Shown here piece by piece: positions 15,909 to 24,758 of a DNA stretch of 64,000 nt (position 1 is the stretch's first letter; each line of letters begins with the position of its first letter). Source of the DNA: Pseudomonadota bacterium (GTDB lineage: Bacteria; Cyanobacteriota; Vampirovibrionia; Obscuribacterales; Obscuribacteraceae); the NCBI GenBank assembly GCA_021325555.1, contig JAJPGY010000013.1, forward strand, positions 158,284 through 222,283, read 5' to 3'. The notes beneath the pieces were generated by a model that was not told the DNA's origin, did not search any database, and saw nothing but the letters and a program-made list of their open reading frames with translations. Made by a program: the position numbers and the translations under genes.

Positions 15909-17177
15909 ATGCACGAGCTGACGCATTCACAACACGCCCACCCGGAGCTGGCGCGCCATCCGGAGCTCCTTGCCGACGAGCGCGTCTCCCTGTGTCTGGC
16001 CGATCTGATGCCGCCGCCGGAGCGCCCCGCCGCCCCCGAGCGCCCCGCCGCCCCCGAGCGCCGGCTGGCCGCCCCGGACCGGACAAGCGCGGCCGATGTC
16101 AAACCAGGCTTTGAGGCGCTCGCCACCCTTATAAGATCAGCCCGCAACGACAGGATCACCTTCGACGAGCTGGGCCGGGCGCTTGGCGACCGCAACATAA
16201 CCGGCTCCCAGGCGCAGATGCTGGCGCTGCTGCGCGCGCGATTCGACAGGCTGCAAGCGCTCGACCCCCCGGGCAGCGGGGGCGAAAGGCGAATCACCGC
16301 CCGGGCGATCGAGCGCTTCGACGAGCTGCAAAAAGAGGTCAAATCCGGCAGGCGCCGGGACGAGGAGAGCGTGGCCCTGGTCCAGGACGTGGAAGATCTG
16401 CTCAAGGACATGCGCGAGGCGGTCGGGCACACCGTGCGCCGGCTGTATGCCGACCAGCGCAATCCGCTCAACAGCGTCCGCCTGGAAGCCGTCCGCCAGT
16501 CGGGCATCGGCAACTGCTACTTTTACGGCGCGGCGGGCGCCATCGTCGCCCACAACCCGCAGGCGATCGTGGACCTCATGCGCGACAACCAAGACGGCAC
16601 CGTCACCGTGACCTTTCCGCATTGCAGGCCCGTCACCGTCGGCTATCCCACCGACGCGGAGATCTTCCTTTTCCCCAAGCCGGGGCAGCACGGCGTCTGG
16701 ATGTGGGTGCTGGAGAAGGCGTACGGGCAGCACTGCATGAACGACCCTGGCTACCGGGTCATAAGGAGGCTGCTCGGGCGCGCAGATTCCCCAGTCCCGC
16801 AAGAGCACACGGAAGGTCCGTCGTTTACCGACGGCGGGCTCAGGATCCTCACCGGCAGGCCGACTCGCTGGCTGTGGAACACGGACCAGGACAAGCTGGC
16901 CGGCACGCTCAGGGATCTGATGCGCGAAAAGCCGCCGCGGGCGGTGACCGCCGACGCCTCGATCAACGTGCGCACCGGCGAGGGAGCGCCGGTCTGGATG
17001 CACACTTACTCGGTAATCGGGTACGACCACGCCACCCGAACGATCACGCTCCGCAATCCCTGGGGCAACTCGCCGCCCCGGAGCCGGGAGGTGAAGGATC
17101 TCGGCGACGGCAGATTCTCGTTGAGCCTCGATGCCTTCTGCCGTTACTTCTCCAAGATCTCTTATCCTGAGCGTTAG
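15909..17177 (+). CDS. Calpain-like (C2 family) cysteine protease
   Basis: A 422-aa protein with a papain-fold calpain core. The oxyanion Gln and nucleophile appear in QSGIGNCYFYGAA (Q197, C203), the His in WMHTYSVIGYD (H365), and the Asn in the very characteristic LRNPWG (N383). The triad is therefore complete. The N-terminal third has a Pro/Glu/Arg-rich repeat (PPERPAAPERPAAPERR, about 36-52) and a helical region (80-145) with two short patterns like degenerate EF-hands (RITFDELGRAL and RRITARAIERF). No signal peptide is seen, so it may act in the cytosol or leave by another route. It stands alone between an exported protein and a dehydrogenase. Confidence 0.85.
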   Translation: MHELTHSQHAHPELARHPELLADERVSLCLADLMPPPERPAAPERPAAPERRLAAPDRTSAADVKPGFEALATLIRSARNDRITFDELGRALGDRNITGSQAQMLALLRARFDRLQALDPPGSGGERRITARAIERFDELQKEVKSGRRRDEESVALVQDVEDLLKDMREAVGHTVRRLYADQRNPLNSVRLEAVRQSGIGNCYFYGAAGAIVAHNPQAIVDLMRDNQDGTVTVTFPHCRPVTVGYPTDAEIFLFPKPGQHGVWMWVLEKAYGQHCMNDPGYRVIRRLLGRADSPVPQEHTEGPSFTDGGLRILTGRPTRWLWNTDQDKLAGTLRDLMREKPPRAVTADASINVRTGEGAPVWMHTYSVIGYDHATRTITLRNPWGNSPPRSREVKDLGDGRFSLSLDAFCRYFSKISYPER

Positions 17178-17255
17178 CAATTTCCCGCCAGGCTGCTAAA
17201 CTGGCCGGCTACCGAAGGATGTGGAGACGAGAGCAGCTTCTGGAGGGTGGCAACC

Positions 17256-18407
17256 ATGAAGGTAGTCGTTGTTGGCGGGGCCGGGGCGATGGGTCAGGTG
17301 ATCGTGCGCGACCTGGCGGAATCGGGGCCCGTGGAGTCGGTGGTGGCGGCCGACTTCGACGAGGGCAGGGCCTCGGCTCTCAGGAGCTGCATCGGCAGCC
17401 CGAAGGTGACAGCGGCTTACGCCGACGTCAGGGACGTCAATCAACTGGTGGGGGCGTTAGCCGGCGCCACCTGCGTCATCAACTCGACGCCCTACTATTT
17501 CAATTTGAACGTGATGGAGGCCGCGCTGGCGGCAGGCTGCCATTACCTCGATCTGGGCGGGCTCTTTCACGTGACGCGCCGGCAGCTGGAGTTGAGCGGC
17601 CGGTTCGCGGAAAGGAAGCTGCTGGCCGTTCCGGGCATGGGCGCCGCTCCCGGCATGACCAACGTCATGGCCGCAGCGGGCGCGGCCGATCTCGATTGCC
17701 TGGAGTCAATCGACATTGTCATCGGCTGCGTCGACTTTGCCGCCGTCGACCACCCCTTCTACCCGCCCTATGCCCTTGATACCATCCTCGATGAGTACAC
17801 AAAGGAGCCGATGGTCTTCGAGGACGGCAGCTTCCAGTCCAGACCGCCGATGTCCGGGGAGATCGAGGTCGAGCTGCCGGAGCCGGTGGGGCGCAGTAAA
17901 GCGATATACACGCTGCACTCCGAGGTGGCGACGCTGCCGCTCTCTTATGCGGATAAGGGGATCAAGCGGGTGACGTTTCGCCTCGGGCTGCCGCCGGCCT
18001 TTCACGAGCGGCTCAAGTTTCTCGTCGAGCTCGGGTTCGGCGGGCAGGAGCCGCTTTCGTTCGAGCGCTGCTCGGCGACCCCGCGCGAGATCCTGGCCGG
18101 GATGATCGCCAGGATTCCGGCCCCCAAGGGAGACCCGGATGACTGCGAGGTGGTCAGGGTCGACTGCCGGGGCACGAAAGACGGAAAACCGGCGCTGGTG
18201 CGGATGGAGACCACCGTTCGCTCGCACGACCGCTGGAAGATCTCCTGCGGGGCGCTGGACACCGGGGTGCCACCGTCCATAGTGGCGCAAATGATCGGCA
18301 GCGGGCAGATCGACGCATGCGGCGTGCAGCCTCCGGAAACCTGCGTGCCGCCGCGGCCGTTCTTTGAAGAGCTTGCCCGGCGCTCGATTGTGATCAAGAA
18401 GGCATAG
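17256..18407 (+). CDS. Saccharopine-dehydrogenase-like NAD(P)-binding protein
   Basis: A 383-aa oxidoreductase. The N-terminal Rossmann fold (MKVVVVGGAGAMGQVIVRDL) and the following INSTPYYFNLNVMEAALAAGCHYLDLGG are typical of the saccharopine dehydrogenase/homospermidine synthase group; VPGMGAAPGMTNVMA lies in the substrate domain. The precise substrate is unclear: lysine-pathway saccharopine reductases and carboxynorspermidine dehydrogenase share these motifs. ATG 17256 is preferred, with GGAGG 11 bases upstream; the GTG at 17247 is too close to it. No lysine or polyamine genes are adjacent. Confidence 0.85.
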   Translation: MKVVVVGGAGAMGQVIVRDLAESGPVESVVAADFDEGRASALRSCIGSPKVTAAYADVRDVNQLVGALAGATCVINSTPYYFNLNVMEAALAAGCHYLDLGGLFHVTRRQLELSGRFAERKLLAVPGMGAAPGMTNVMAAAGAADLDCLESIDIVIGCVDFAAVDHPFYPPYALDTILDEYTKEPMVFEDGSFQSRPPMSGEIEVELPEPVGRSKAIYTLHSEVATLPLSYADKGIKRVTFRLGLPPAFHERLKFLVELGFGGQEPLSFERCSATPREILAGMIARIPAPKGDPDDCEVVRVDCRGTKDGKPALVRMETTVRSHDRWKISCGALDTGVPPSIVAQMIGSGQIDACGVQPPETCVPPRPFFEELARRSIVIKKA

Positions 18408-18465
18408 CGGGCATCGCCCGCGCCCGGTGCTCGACGCCGGAAGCAAGGGCGCGTGCAACCCGCCC

Positions 18466-19422
18466 TTACGGGCTTCTGGTGGCGGGCGCGGCCGCGAGTT
18501 CTCTAATTGCCGCCACCAGGGTCTGGTAATCGAACACGTTAAGGACCCTTACGCCGCGGTCGATCTTTTTGACCATTCCCGCCAGCGCCTTGCCGGGACC
18601 GATCTCCACGAAGGTGTCCACGCCCTGTCCCAGCATGTACTCGATCGATTCGCACCAGCGCACGGAGCTGGCCATCTGCCGGGCGAGCTTGGCTTTGATC
18701 TCCAGGGCGGACCGCGATGCGCCGGCGTCGAAGTTCTGCACGACTGGAAGGCGCGCGTCGGCGAGCGGGTACTTCGCCAGCTCGCGCTCGAACTCCGCGG
18801 CCGCCGCGGCCATGAGCGGCGAGTGGAAAGCGCCTCCCACCGGCAGCGGTATCACCTTGCCGCCGAGAGCTTTCGCGGACTCCCCCGCCTTTGCCACCGC
18901 CGGCGGGGCGCCGGAGATGACCAGCTGCTCTCTGGTGTTGAAGTTGGCGACAACGACCACCTCAGAGGGGTCGGCGAGGCAAGCGTCGGCGCAGCACTTC
19001 TCCAGCACCTCCGGGGCAAGACCGATCACAGCCGACATGGCGCCGGCCGGGCAGTCCTCCATGAGCTGGGCGCGCCGCCCGACCAGGGCAACCGCCGCCT
19101 GCGGGGTCAGCACCCCGGCGGCAACAAGGGCGGTGAACTCGCCCAGGCTGTGCCCGGCCACGAAATCGGGCACCGGTCCGCCGGCCGATTCAAAGCACCT
19201 CCAGGCGGCCAGGGAGACCGCCAGTATGGTCGGCTGCGTGTTCACGGTCCGCTTCAACTGCCAGTCCGGGCCCTGGAAGCAGAGCGTGCTCAGGGAGCGG
19301 CCGGCCATTGCGTCTATCTCCTCGAAGGCCTGCCGGGCGGCATCGAGGCTGTCGTAAAGATCCTTTCCCATGCCCACGCTCTGCGAGCCCTGTCCGGGAA
19401 ATAAGCAGGCTATCTTGCTCAT
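18466..19422 (-). CDS. fabD: Malonyl-CoA:ACP transacylase FabD
   Basis: FabD loads malonate from CoA onto acyl carrier protein for fatty-acid elongation. The protein shows FPGQGSQ at the start, the nucleophile S92 in GHSLGEF, and H200 in GGAFHSP. I start at ATG 19422 because MSKIACLFPGQGSQ aligns with the usual N-terminus; an upstream ATG at 19449 overlaps the fabH stop (TAATG) and could add nine residues through translational coupling. It is the last gene of the DUF177-rpmF-plsX-fabH-fabD operon. Length 318 aa is normal. Confidence 0.95.
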   Translation of the reverse strand: MSKIACLFPGQGSQSVGMGKDLYDSLDAARQAFEEIDAMAGRSLSTLCFQGPDWQLKRTVNTQPTILAVSLAAWRCFESAGGPVPDFVAGHSLGEFTALVAAGVLTPQAAVALVGRRAQLMEDCPAGAMSAVIGLAPEVLEKCCADACLADPSEVVVVANFNTREQLVISGAPPAVAKAGESAKALGGKVIPLPVGGAFHSPLMAAAAAEFERELAKYPLADARLPVVQNFDAGASRSALEIKAKLARQMASSVRWCESIEYMLGQGVDTFVEIGPGKALAGMVKKIDRGVRVLNVFDYQTLVAAIRELAAAPATRSP

Positions 19423-19448
19423 CTGCTGGCCGAACGCCCCCTGTCTCA

Positions 19449-20453
19449 TTATGTGCCGGCCGTCCAGCGGACAATGGCCGAGCCCCACGTCAAGCCGCCA
19501 CCGAAGCCGACAAGGGCGCAGGTGGCCGGCGGCACGATCTGCCTGCGCCTGAGCGCATCGCGAAGCGCAAGCGGAATTGAGGCTGCCGACGTGTTGCCGT
19601 ACTGATCGAGATTGCTCACGATCTGCTCCGGTCTCATGCCCAGGCGCTCGGCCACCGCCTTGATGATCCGCTGGTTGGCCTGGTGCGGCACCAGGAAATC
19701 CAGGTCGTCGACGCGGATGCCCGCGCGGGCGCAGGCAGCCTTCACCGCCTCCGGCACCGCGTTGACGGCAAACTCGTAGATGGCGCGACCGTTCATGTGC
19801 AGGAACCTGTGCATCGCCTTCGGCGGCGTGGTGCCCGCGTGCGGGTAGGCGGCGCCCGTGTTGGGGATAAGGAGAAGGTGCCCGCCCGAGCCGTCTGCCC
19901 GCAGGTAGGTGGCCAGGATCTCATTATCCCCGTCGGTGGCCTGCATGACAAAAGCGCCGGCGCCGTCCCCGAAGAGGATGCAGGTGTTGCGGTCCTCCCA
20001 GTTCAAGAAGCGCGAGTGAATGTCCACGCCGACGATGAGCACGGTCTTGAAGGTGCCGGAGCCGATGAACTGCTGGCCCACGGCCAGCGCGTAGATAACC
20101 CCGGTGCAGGCCGCCTCCAGATCGAAGGCCGCCGCCCGAGCGGCCCCGACCGCTGCCTGCACCATACAGGCGGTCGACGGATAAAGGTTGTCCGGCGTGG
20201 AGGTGGCGACGATGATCAGGTCGATGATGCCCGAGTCGATGCCGGCGTGCGCGATCGCCTCCCTGGCGGCGTCGATGGCCAGCCCGCTTGCCGTCTCGTC
20301 TTCGGAGACCACCCGCCGCTCTTTGATGCCGGTCCTGGTGGTGATCCACTCGTCCGAGGTGTCGACGAGCTTCTCCAGGTCCGCGTTGGTCACTACCGCC
20401 GCGGGCACGGCCGCGCCGACCCCGATTAGTCTTGCTCCGACAAGCTGGCTCAC
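19449..20453 (-). CDS. fabH: 3-oxoacyl-ACP synthase III FabH
   Basis: FabH condenses acetyl-CoA with malonyl-ACP to start fatty-acid synthesis. The triad is visible: C116 in EAACTGVIYAL, His in PHQANQRI, and Asn in YGNTSAAS. The TRTGIKERR motif near residue 40 is also typical. The start is GTG 20453, overlapping the plsX stop (TAGTG), so the two are translationally coupled; the open frame upstream of it is inside plsX. Length 334 aa is normal. Confidence 0.96.
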   Translation of the reverse strand: MSQLVGARLIGVGAAVPAAVVTNADLEKLVDTSDEWITTRTGIKERRVVSEDETASGLAIDAAREAIAHAGIDSGIIDLIIVATSTPDNLYPSTACMVQAAVGAARAAAFDLEAACTGVIYALAVGQQFIGSGTFKTVLIVGVDIHSRFLNWEDRNTCILFGDGAGAFVMQATDGDNEILATYLRADGSGGHLLLIPNTGAAYPHAGTTPPKAMHRFLHMNGRAIYEFAVNAVPEAVKAACARAGIRVDDLDFLVPHQANQRIIKAVAERLGMRPEQIVSNLDQYGNTSAASIPLALRDALRRRQIVPPATCALVGFGGGLTWGSAIVRWTAGT

Positions 20454-21466
20454 TACTTGCTCCCGGCCGCCACCAGGCTCAATGTCCACTCGATCTGCTG
20501 AACGATATTGGCGGCGATCATATCCCTGGCTACGCGGATGGCGTTCTTGATCGCCGTATGCTTTGAGCCGCCGTGGGCGATGACGCAAACGCCCTTGACA
20601 CCGATGAGAAGCGCTCCCCCGGATTCATTGTAATCAATCCGCCGCTTGACGGCCTGCAGCGCCGGCTGCGACAGGATCGCCGCCGTTTTTCCGCGCAGCG
20701 AGCTCATGAGCTCGTGGCGCAGCATCAGGCTCACCATCCTGGCTATCCCCTCCGCCGTCTTGAGGGCGACGTTTCCCGTGAAACCGTCGGTTACCACCAC
20801 GTCGACCTTGCCCAGGGGGAAATCGCGCCCCTCGGTAAAGCCGATAAAATTGAGCTGCTTGTTCTCCTTGAACAGCTTGTAAGCGTGCTGCACCAGGGCA
20901 GTGCCCTTAGTCTCCTCGGTGCCTATGTTGAGCAGCCCGACCTTGGGATCTTTTGTGCCGAACAGGCCCTGCGAGAGGATCGAGCCCATGAGCCCGAACT
21001 GCAGGAGCTGGTGCGCGTCGCACTCCACATTGGCGCCGACGTCCAGCACGACCACCGGGCGCTCCACCGCCGTCGGCATTACACAGGCGATCGCCGAGCG
21101 GGACACATTGGGGATACGCCCGAGCTCCATCTGCGCGGCCACCGCCGCCGCCCCGGTCGACCCGGCCGCCACCATCCCATCGGCAAGCCCTTCGGAGACC
21201 TGCCGGGTGGTGACGACTATCGACGAATCCTTTTTCTTGACGATGGCACGGCTGGGCTTCTCGTCCATGGCCACCACCTCGGAGGCCGGGACGATGCTTA
21301 TGTCCAGCCCCCTGATCTCGTGGCGCTTCAGCTCCTCGGACACCGCATCCGGGGGTCCGACCAGCTGCACGGCGACGCCGTACTCCCTGGCGGCGAGAAC
21401 GGCACCATAGACCACCTCGCGGGGAGCATAATCTCCACCCATGGCGTCGACTGCGATGCGAATCAT
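20453..21466 (-). CDS. plsX: Phosphate acyltransferase PlsX
   Basis: PlsX converts acyl-ACP to acyl-phosphate, the donor for PlsY in phospholipid synthesis. The N-terminus IRIAVDAMGGDYAP is the family hallmark; ARAIVKKKDSS-like and GANVECDAHQLLQFG motifs follow. Length 337 aa is normal. It sits between rpmF and fabH, the classic arrangement linking phospholipid and fatty-acid synthesis. plsY is not in the window. Confidence 0.96.
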   Translation of the reverse strand: MIRIAVDAMGGDYAPREVVYGAVLAAREYGVAVQLVGPPDAVSEELKRHEIRGLDISIVPASEVVAMDEKPSRAIVKKKDSSIVVTTRQVSEGLADGMVAAGSTGAAAVAAQMELGRIPNVSRSAIACVMPTAVERPVVVLDVGANVECDAHQLLQFGLMGSILSQGLFGTKDPKVGLLNIGTEETKGTALVQHAYKLFKENKQLNFIGFTEGRDFPLGKVDVVVTDGFTGNVALKTAEGIARMVSLMLRHELMSSLRGKTAAILSQPALQAVKRRIDYNESGGALLIGVKGVCVIAHGGSKHTAIKNAIRVARDMIAANIVQQIEWTLSLVAAGSK

Positions 21467-21513
21467 TCCCGGCTCCGGCTCAAACGTTTCACTGAAAGCT
21501 TATCTGCCGCGCT

Positions 21514-21705
21514 CTACTCGACCACCAGGCTGTCCCGGCGGCGGGCAGGGCGCCCGCGGTAGTAGCCACAGCTGGCGCACATCTGGTGCGGTCTGGCCGG
21601 CTCCCCGCAGTTCAGGCAGTTGACCAGGGTCAATACCCCGGCCTTCCACCGTGCTCGCCTTTGCTGCTGTTTCTGGTGCGAAGTCTTTTTCTTTGGTTGG
21701 GCCAT
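21514..21705 (-). CDS. rpmF: Ribosomal protein bL32
   Basis: A 63-aa component of the large ribosomal subunit. The basic start MAQPKKKTSHQKQQQRRA is typical. The two Cys pairs (CLNCGEP and CASCGYY) form a zinc ribbon, so it is the zinc-binding C+ form. It lies between the DUF177 gene and plsX, as in many bacteria. Confidence 0.96.
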   Translation of the reverse strand: MAQPKKKTSHQKQQQRRARWKAGVLTLVNCLNCGEPARPHQMCASCGYYRGRPARRRDSLVVE

Positions 21706-21748
21706 TGCTCTCGGGCTCCCTCCGACACGTACTCAAGTAAAACATTAT

Positions 21749-22282
21749 CTACGACTTTTCGCCGGATTCCTCATTTGGAAACAGAGTCTTTAAGTTCTTC
21801 CAGCGAGGGTCTCCCCCTGTCCGCTCAGCCTTACCGCGGCCTAATGAAGCGGCGGACCCCTCCTCGCCGGCGGGCGGTCCCGGACATTCGGCGCCGCAAA
21901 GGCAGTAGGTCGGCGTGGCCAGCGTGACGGCCTGGTAGACGATGTCGCTGATGTCAAGGATGCCGTTGTCGGGAATCGGCTCCACGAAGTCATTGCGGGA
22001 AAGCTCCCGCTCCTTCGGCACCGCCGCATCCTTCGACTGGTAGACGAGCCGCTCATCTATCTCCACGGGCAGGCTCTGGAAATAAGGTCTCAGACAGCGG
22101 TCGCACGTCAGCTTGAGCAGGGTCTGCACCCGCCCGGAGATATGCACCCCCCAGGACCCGGCCGTGAGCGTCAGATCGCCCACCACCGGCTTGACCGTCT
22201 CCAGCCCGGCAAGCGACTCCTTGAAGGATAAGACCAGACGTTGCTGGGGCTGACCTCTTAGATCGTCGATGCTGACCTTCAT
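21749..22282 (-). CDS. DUF177 (YceD-like) protein
   Basis: A 177-aa protein of the DUF177 family, which in bacteria and plastids is linked to 23S rRNA processing/accumulation and is nearly always encoded next to rpmF, as here. The conserved CDRCLRPY motif (C80, C83 region) and a second Cys cluster (YCLCGAEC) may bind zinc. The ending LKTLFPN is also typical. It is the first gene of the rpmF-plsX-fabH-fabD operon and is divergent from the amidohydrolase gene with only 40 bases between start codons. Confidence 0.88.
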   Translation of the reverse strand: MKVSIDDLRGQPQQRLVLSFKESLAGLETVKPVVGDLTLTAGSWGVHISGRVQTLLKLTCDRCLRPYFQSLPVEIDERLVYQSKDAAVPKERELSRNDFVEPIPDNGILDISDIVYQAVTLATPTYCLCGAECPGPPAGEEGSAASLGRGKAERTGGDPRWKNLKTLFPNEESGEKS

Positions 22283-22308
22283 CGATTACCCGTCTGCTGT
22301 GTGAGATA

Positions 22309-22314
22309 TATAAT
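22309..22314 (+). promoter_or_regulatory. TATAAT box just before the amidohydrolase start
   Basis: A perfect TATAAT ends nine bases before ATG 22323, so a transcript from it would have almost no leader. The -35 region (near 22286) is weak. It lies in the 40-base gap shared with the divergent DUF177 operon. Confidence 0.35.
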
Positions 22315-22322
22315 TCTACGCC

Positions 22323-23702
22323 ATGGACAGCTTGCGCTTTCTGGCGGCGCGATGGGTGTTGCCGGTCTCGGGCCGATCAATAGAAAACGGCGTGGTGGCC
22401 CTGCAGGACCGGGAGATCGTGGCGGTTCTCCCCCGGCAGGACCTCGCCAGGCGCTTCCCCGGCGCTCAGCTTGAGGATCACGGCCAGGCGATCATCACGC
22501 CCGGGCTGATCAATCTGCACACGCACCTCGACTACTCCGCTCTGGCGCTCTTTGACAACGAGTCGAGCCTGTTTGCCTGGATAAAGGGCCTGGTCGGGCG
22601 GGCCTCCGGGTGGAGCCCGGACGAGTGGCGGCAATCCGCGCTTGCCGGGGCGGAGGAGATCGCCCTTTCCGGCACCACCTGCGTCTGCGACTCCTCGTTG
22701 ACCGGGCAGGCGGCATGGGCGCTCGCCCGGCTGGGGTTGCGCGGCGTGGTCGGCCTCGAGCTGTTCGGGGTTTCGCCCGGGGAGGCCGGGGCTCGCTGGC
22801 AGGACTGGCTGGCCCGCCGTGAGGCTCTCGCCTCGGCAGCGGACCCTGCCCTGTCCTCGGCCCTGGCAAGCGGCCTTGTTCGCCTGACGGTCGCGCCCCA
22901 TGCACCATATACGGTGTGCCCCCAGCTGTGGGAGATGGCCCGGGACTGGGCCGAGCGGGAGGATCTGCCGGTTCTCGCTCACCTGTCCGAGTCCGACGCC
23001 GAGTGCCGGTGGATCGCCGGGCAGGACCACGACCTCGATAACTTCCTGGAGACTATGACGCCGGGCGGCATCCCGGGCGGGGCCCGGTCGCTTTCCTGGC
23101 GCGGGCACGGGCTGTCGCCGGTCGCCCATCTGGCCGCTCACCGGCTTCTCACCTCGCGGACAATCGCCGCCCACGCGGTGAAGGTGGATGATCGCGATCT
23201 GGAGCTCCTGGCCGCGCGGGGCACGGCCGTCGCTCACTGCCCGCGCAGCAACGCGCGCCTGCGCAACGGCGTCGCCCCGCTGGCCAGGATGGCGGAAAGC
23301 TCTATCAGGCTGGGGTTTGGCACGGACAGCGCCGCCTCCACGGACAACCTCGATGTTCTGGCCGAGGCTCGCTTTGCCCTGGCCGTACAGCGGGCCATCG
23401 ACCCGGGCTTCTCCTGGTCAGCCGAAAGGGCTTTTCATCACCTGACCCTGGGAGCGGCGGAGGCGCTGGGCCTGGCCGGGCAGATCGGCAGCCTGGAGCC
23501 GGGCAAGCGGGCCGATATAGCCGTCTTCCAGGTCGAGCGCCCGGCGCCTGCCGCCGCCAGCCGCCCCTACGACCTGCTCATCTACGGGCAGACCTGCATA
23601 AGCGAGCTCATTGTGGACGGCCGGACGGTGGTCGGCGGCGGCGTTGTCAAGCCGGCCGGCGAGGCACCCCGAGCCGGCACCGCCGCCGCCGCCGGGGATT
23701 AA
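22323..23702 (+). CDS. Amidohydrolase (deaminase family)
   Basis: A 459-aa metal-dependent hydrolase of the amidohydrolase superfamily, closest in pattern to S-adenosylhomocysteine/methylthioadenosine, chlorohydrolase and aminofutalosine deaminases. Metal ligands: LHTHLD (H66, H68), the HLSESDAE motif, AHAVKVDD, and the Asp in GTDSAAS. APHAPYTVCP is the substrate-side His motif. Aminofutalosine deaminase (menaquinone pathway) and MTA/SAH deaminase are the main alternatives; no other mqn gene is in the window. It stands alone, in the opposite direction to the DUF177 operon. Confidence 0.85.
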   Translation: MDSLRFLAARWVLPVSGRSIENGVVALQDREIVAVLPRQDLARRFPGAQLEDHGQAIITPGLINLHTHLDYSALALFDNESSLFAWIKGLVGRASGWSPDEWRQSALAGAEEIALSGTTCVCDSSLTGQAAWALARLGLRGVVGLELFGVSPGEAGARWQDWLARREALASAADPALSSALASGLVRLTVAPHAPYTVCPQLWEMARDWAEREDLPVLAHLSESDAECRWIAGQDHDLDNFLETMTPGGIPGGARSLSWRGHGLSPVAHLAAHRLLTSRTIAAHAVKVDDRDLELLAARGTAVAHCPRSNARLRNGVAPLARMAESSIRLGFGTDSAASTDNLDVLAEARFALAVQRAIDPGFSWSAERAFHHLTLGAAEALGLAGQIGSLEPGKRADIAVFQVERPAPAAASRPYDLLIYGQTCISELIVDGRTVVGGGVVKPAGEAPRAGTAAAAGD

Positions 23703-23836
23703 ACTGCCTTGTCGCCGCAGGCAAATTGCTCTATTCTTACGATCAAGGTTTGGGTAGCAGGGTCTAGGGGAACAAAGGCCGTGGAATTTATCCAGGCCTT
23801 GCCGGCCGAACAGCCACACGCGAAGGTTGTAAATCA

Positions 23837-24532
23837 ATGGTAGGAATGCAAGACCACATCTGTAGCTCGACCTGCATGTTTTGCCGGGTGCTGGACAACC
23901 CGCAGCGCACCAAGCTGGCCGCCAGCCGCAGCACGATCGACAACCAGGTGCTCGAGCGGGTCAAGGAGCTGGAGCAAAGATCGATCCTCTCGGGCACGCA
24001 GGCGACCCTGACATCGGCCAAGGGGGAAGAGCTGGAGCGCCTGGCGCTTCTGGATTCGCTCACCGAGCTGTACAACTCTCGCACGCTAATCAAGGAGCTG
24101 AAGGACGAGCTCAAGCGGGCCAAGCGCTACAAACGCCCGGTGTCGCTCATCATGATCTCGATAGACGGCTTCAAAGACGTCAGCCGCCAGTTTGGAGCCC
24201 TAACCGCCGACGCGGTTCTGAAGGTGGTGGCCAACGTGTTGCGCGCCTGCGTGCGCGACGTGGACATTCCCGCCCGCTACAGCGCCGAGGACTTCGCAAT
24301 CATCCTGCCCGAGACCAACGCTTCGGGCGCGGCGATTGTCGCTGAGCGGATCAGGCAGAGGATCGGCACCCAGGCCATTACCCACAACTGGCACAATCTG
24401 AAGGTGACGGCAAGCATCGGTCTGGCGTCCTTCCCGGCGCATGCCCGGGAGCATGACGAGCTGATCGCCAGGGCCATCCAGGCGCTCGAGCTGGCCATGC
24501 AGCGGGGCGGGGACAGGGCCTGTACTGTTTAA
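23837..24532 (+). CDS. Degenerate GGDEF-domain protein
   Basis: A 231-aa protein with a diguanylate-cyclase fold in residues about 70-230 (LALLDSLTELYNSRTLIKEL, FKDVSRQFGALTADAVLKVVA, SIGLASFPAHA). The catalytic loop is not GGEEF but SAEDF (in RYSAEDFAIIL), so cyclase activity is unlikely; it may bind nucleotide or act as a scaffold. The N-terminus carries Cys at 9, 13 and 16 (CSSTCMFC), a C-x3-C-x2-C arrangement that could hold a metal or cluster. A terminator hairpin overlaps its stop codon. Its functional relative in the window is the full cyclase at 48165-49754. Confidence 0.82.
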   Translation: MVGMQDHICSSTCMFCRVLDNPQRTKLAASRSTIDNQVLERVKELEQRSILSGTQATLTSAKGEELERLALLDSLTELYNSRTLIKELKDELKRAKRYKRPVSLIMISIDGFKDVSRQFGALTADAVLKVVANVLRACVRDVDIPARYSAEDFAIILPETNASGAAIVAERIRQRIGTQAITHNWHNLKVTASIGLASFPAHAREHDELIARAIQALELAMQRGGDRACTV

Positions 24533-24550
24533 TAAGCACCGCGCTTATTT
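24531..24550 (+). terminator. Hairpin overlapping the GGDEF gene's stop
   Basis: AATAAGC (24531-24537) and GCTTATT (24543-24549) form a perfect 7-bp stem with a five-base loop, followed by TATTA. The TAA stop of the GGDEF gene is in the left arm. The stem is AT-rich and the T-run short, so termination may be weak. Confidence 0.45.
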
Positions 24551-24758
24551 ATTACAGAAGCTTGGGTTCCATTGGCAGCTCGAAGCGCGGTGCATTCATT
24601 TCCTTCCCTGCTTCCCGTAACAATAAAATGGGTTAAGGGCTTGGCAGGGTGTTTCGGGCGGGCTCGCGAGCTTCAGTCAGGTAAAATGGTGCGTCGACGC
24701 CGGGCGATTTCGATTGCGGCCGGTTAATGAGCGCTCCCCCACCTGACTGACAAAGCAA

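Noticed and set aside
23837..24532. Radical SAM enzyme because of C-x3-C-x2-C
   Set aside because: The rest of the protein is a GGDEF fold and the SAM-binding GGE motif is missing.
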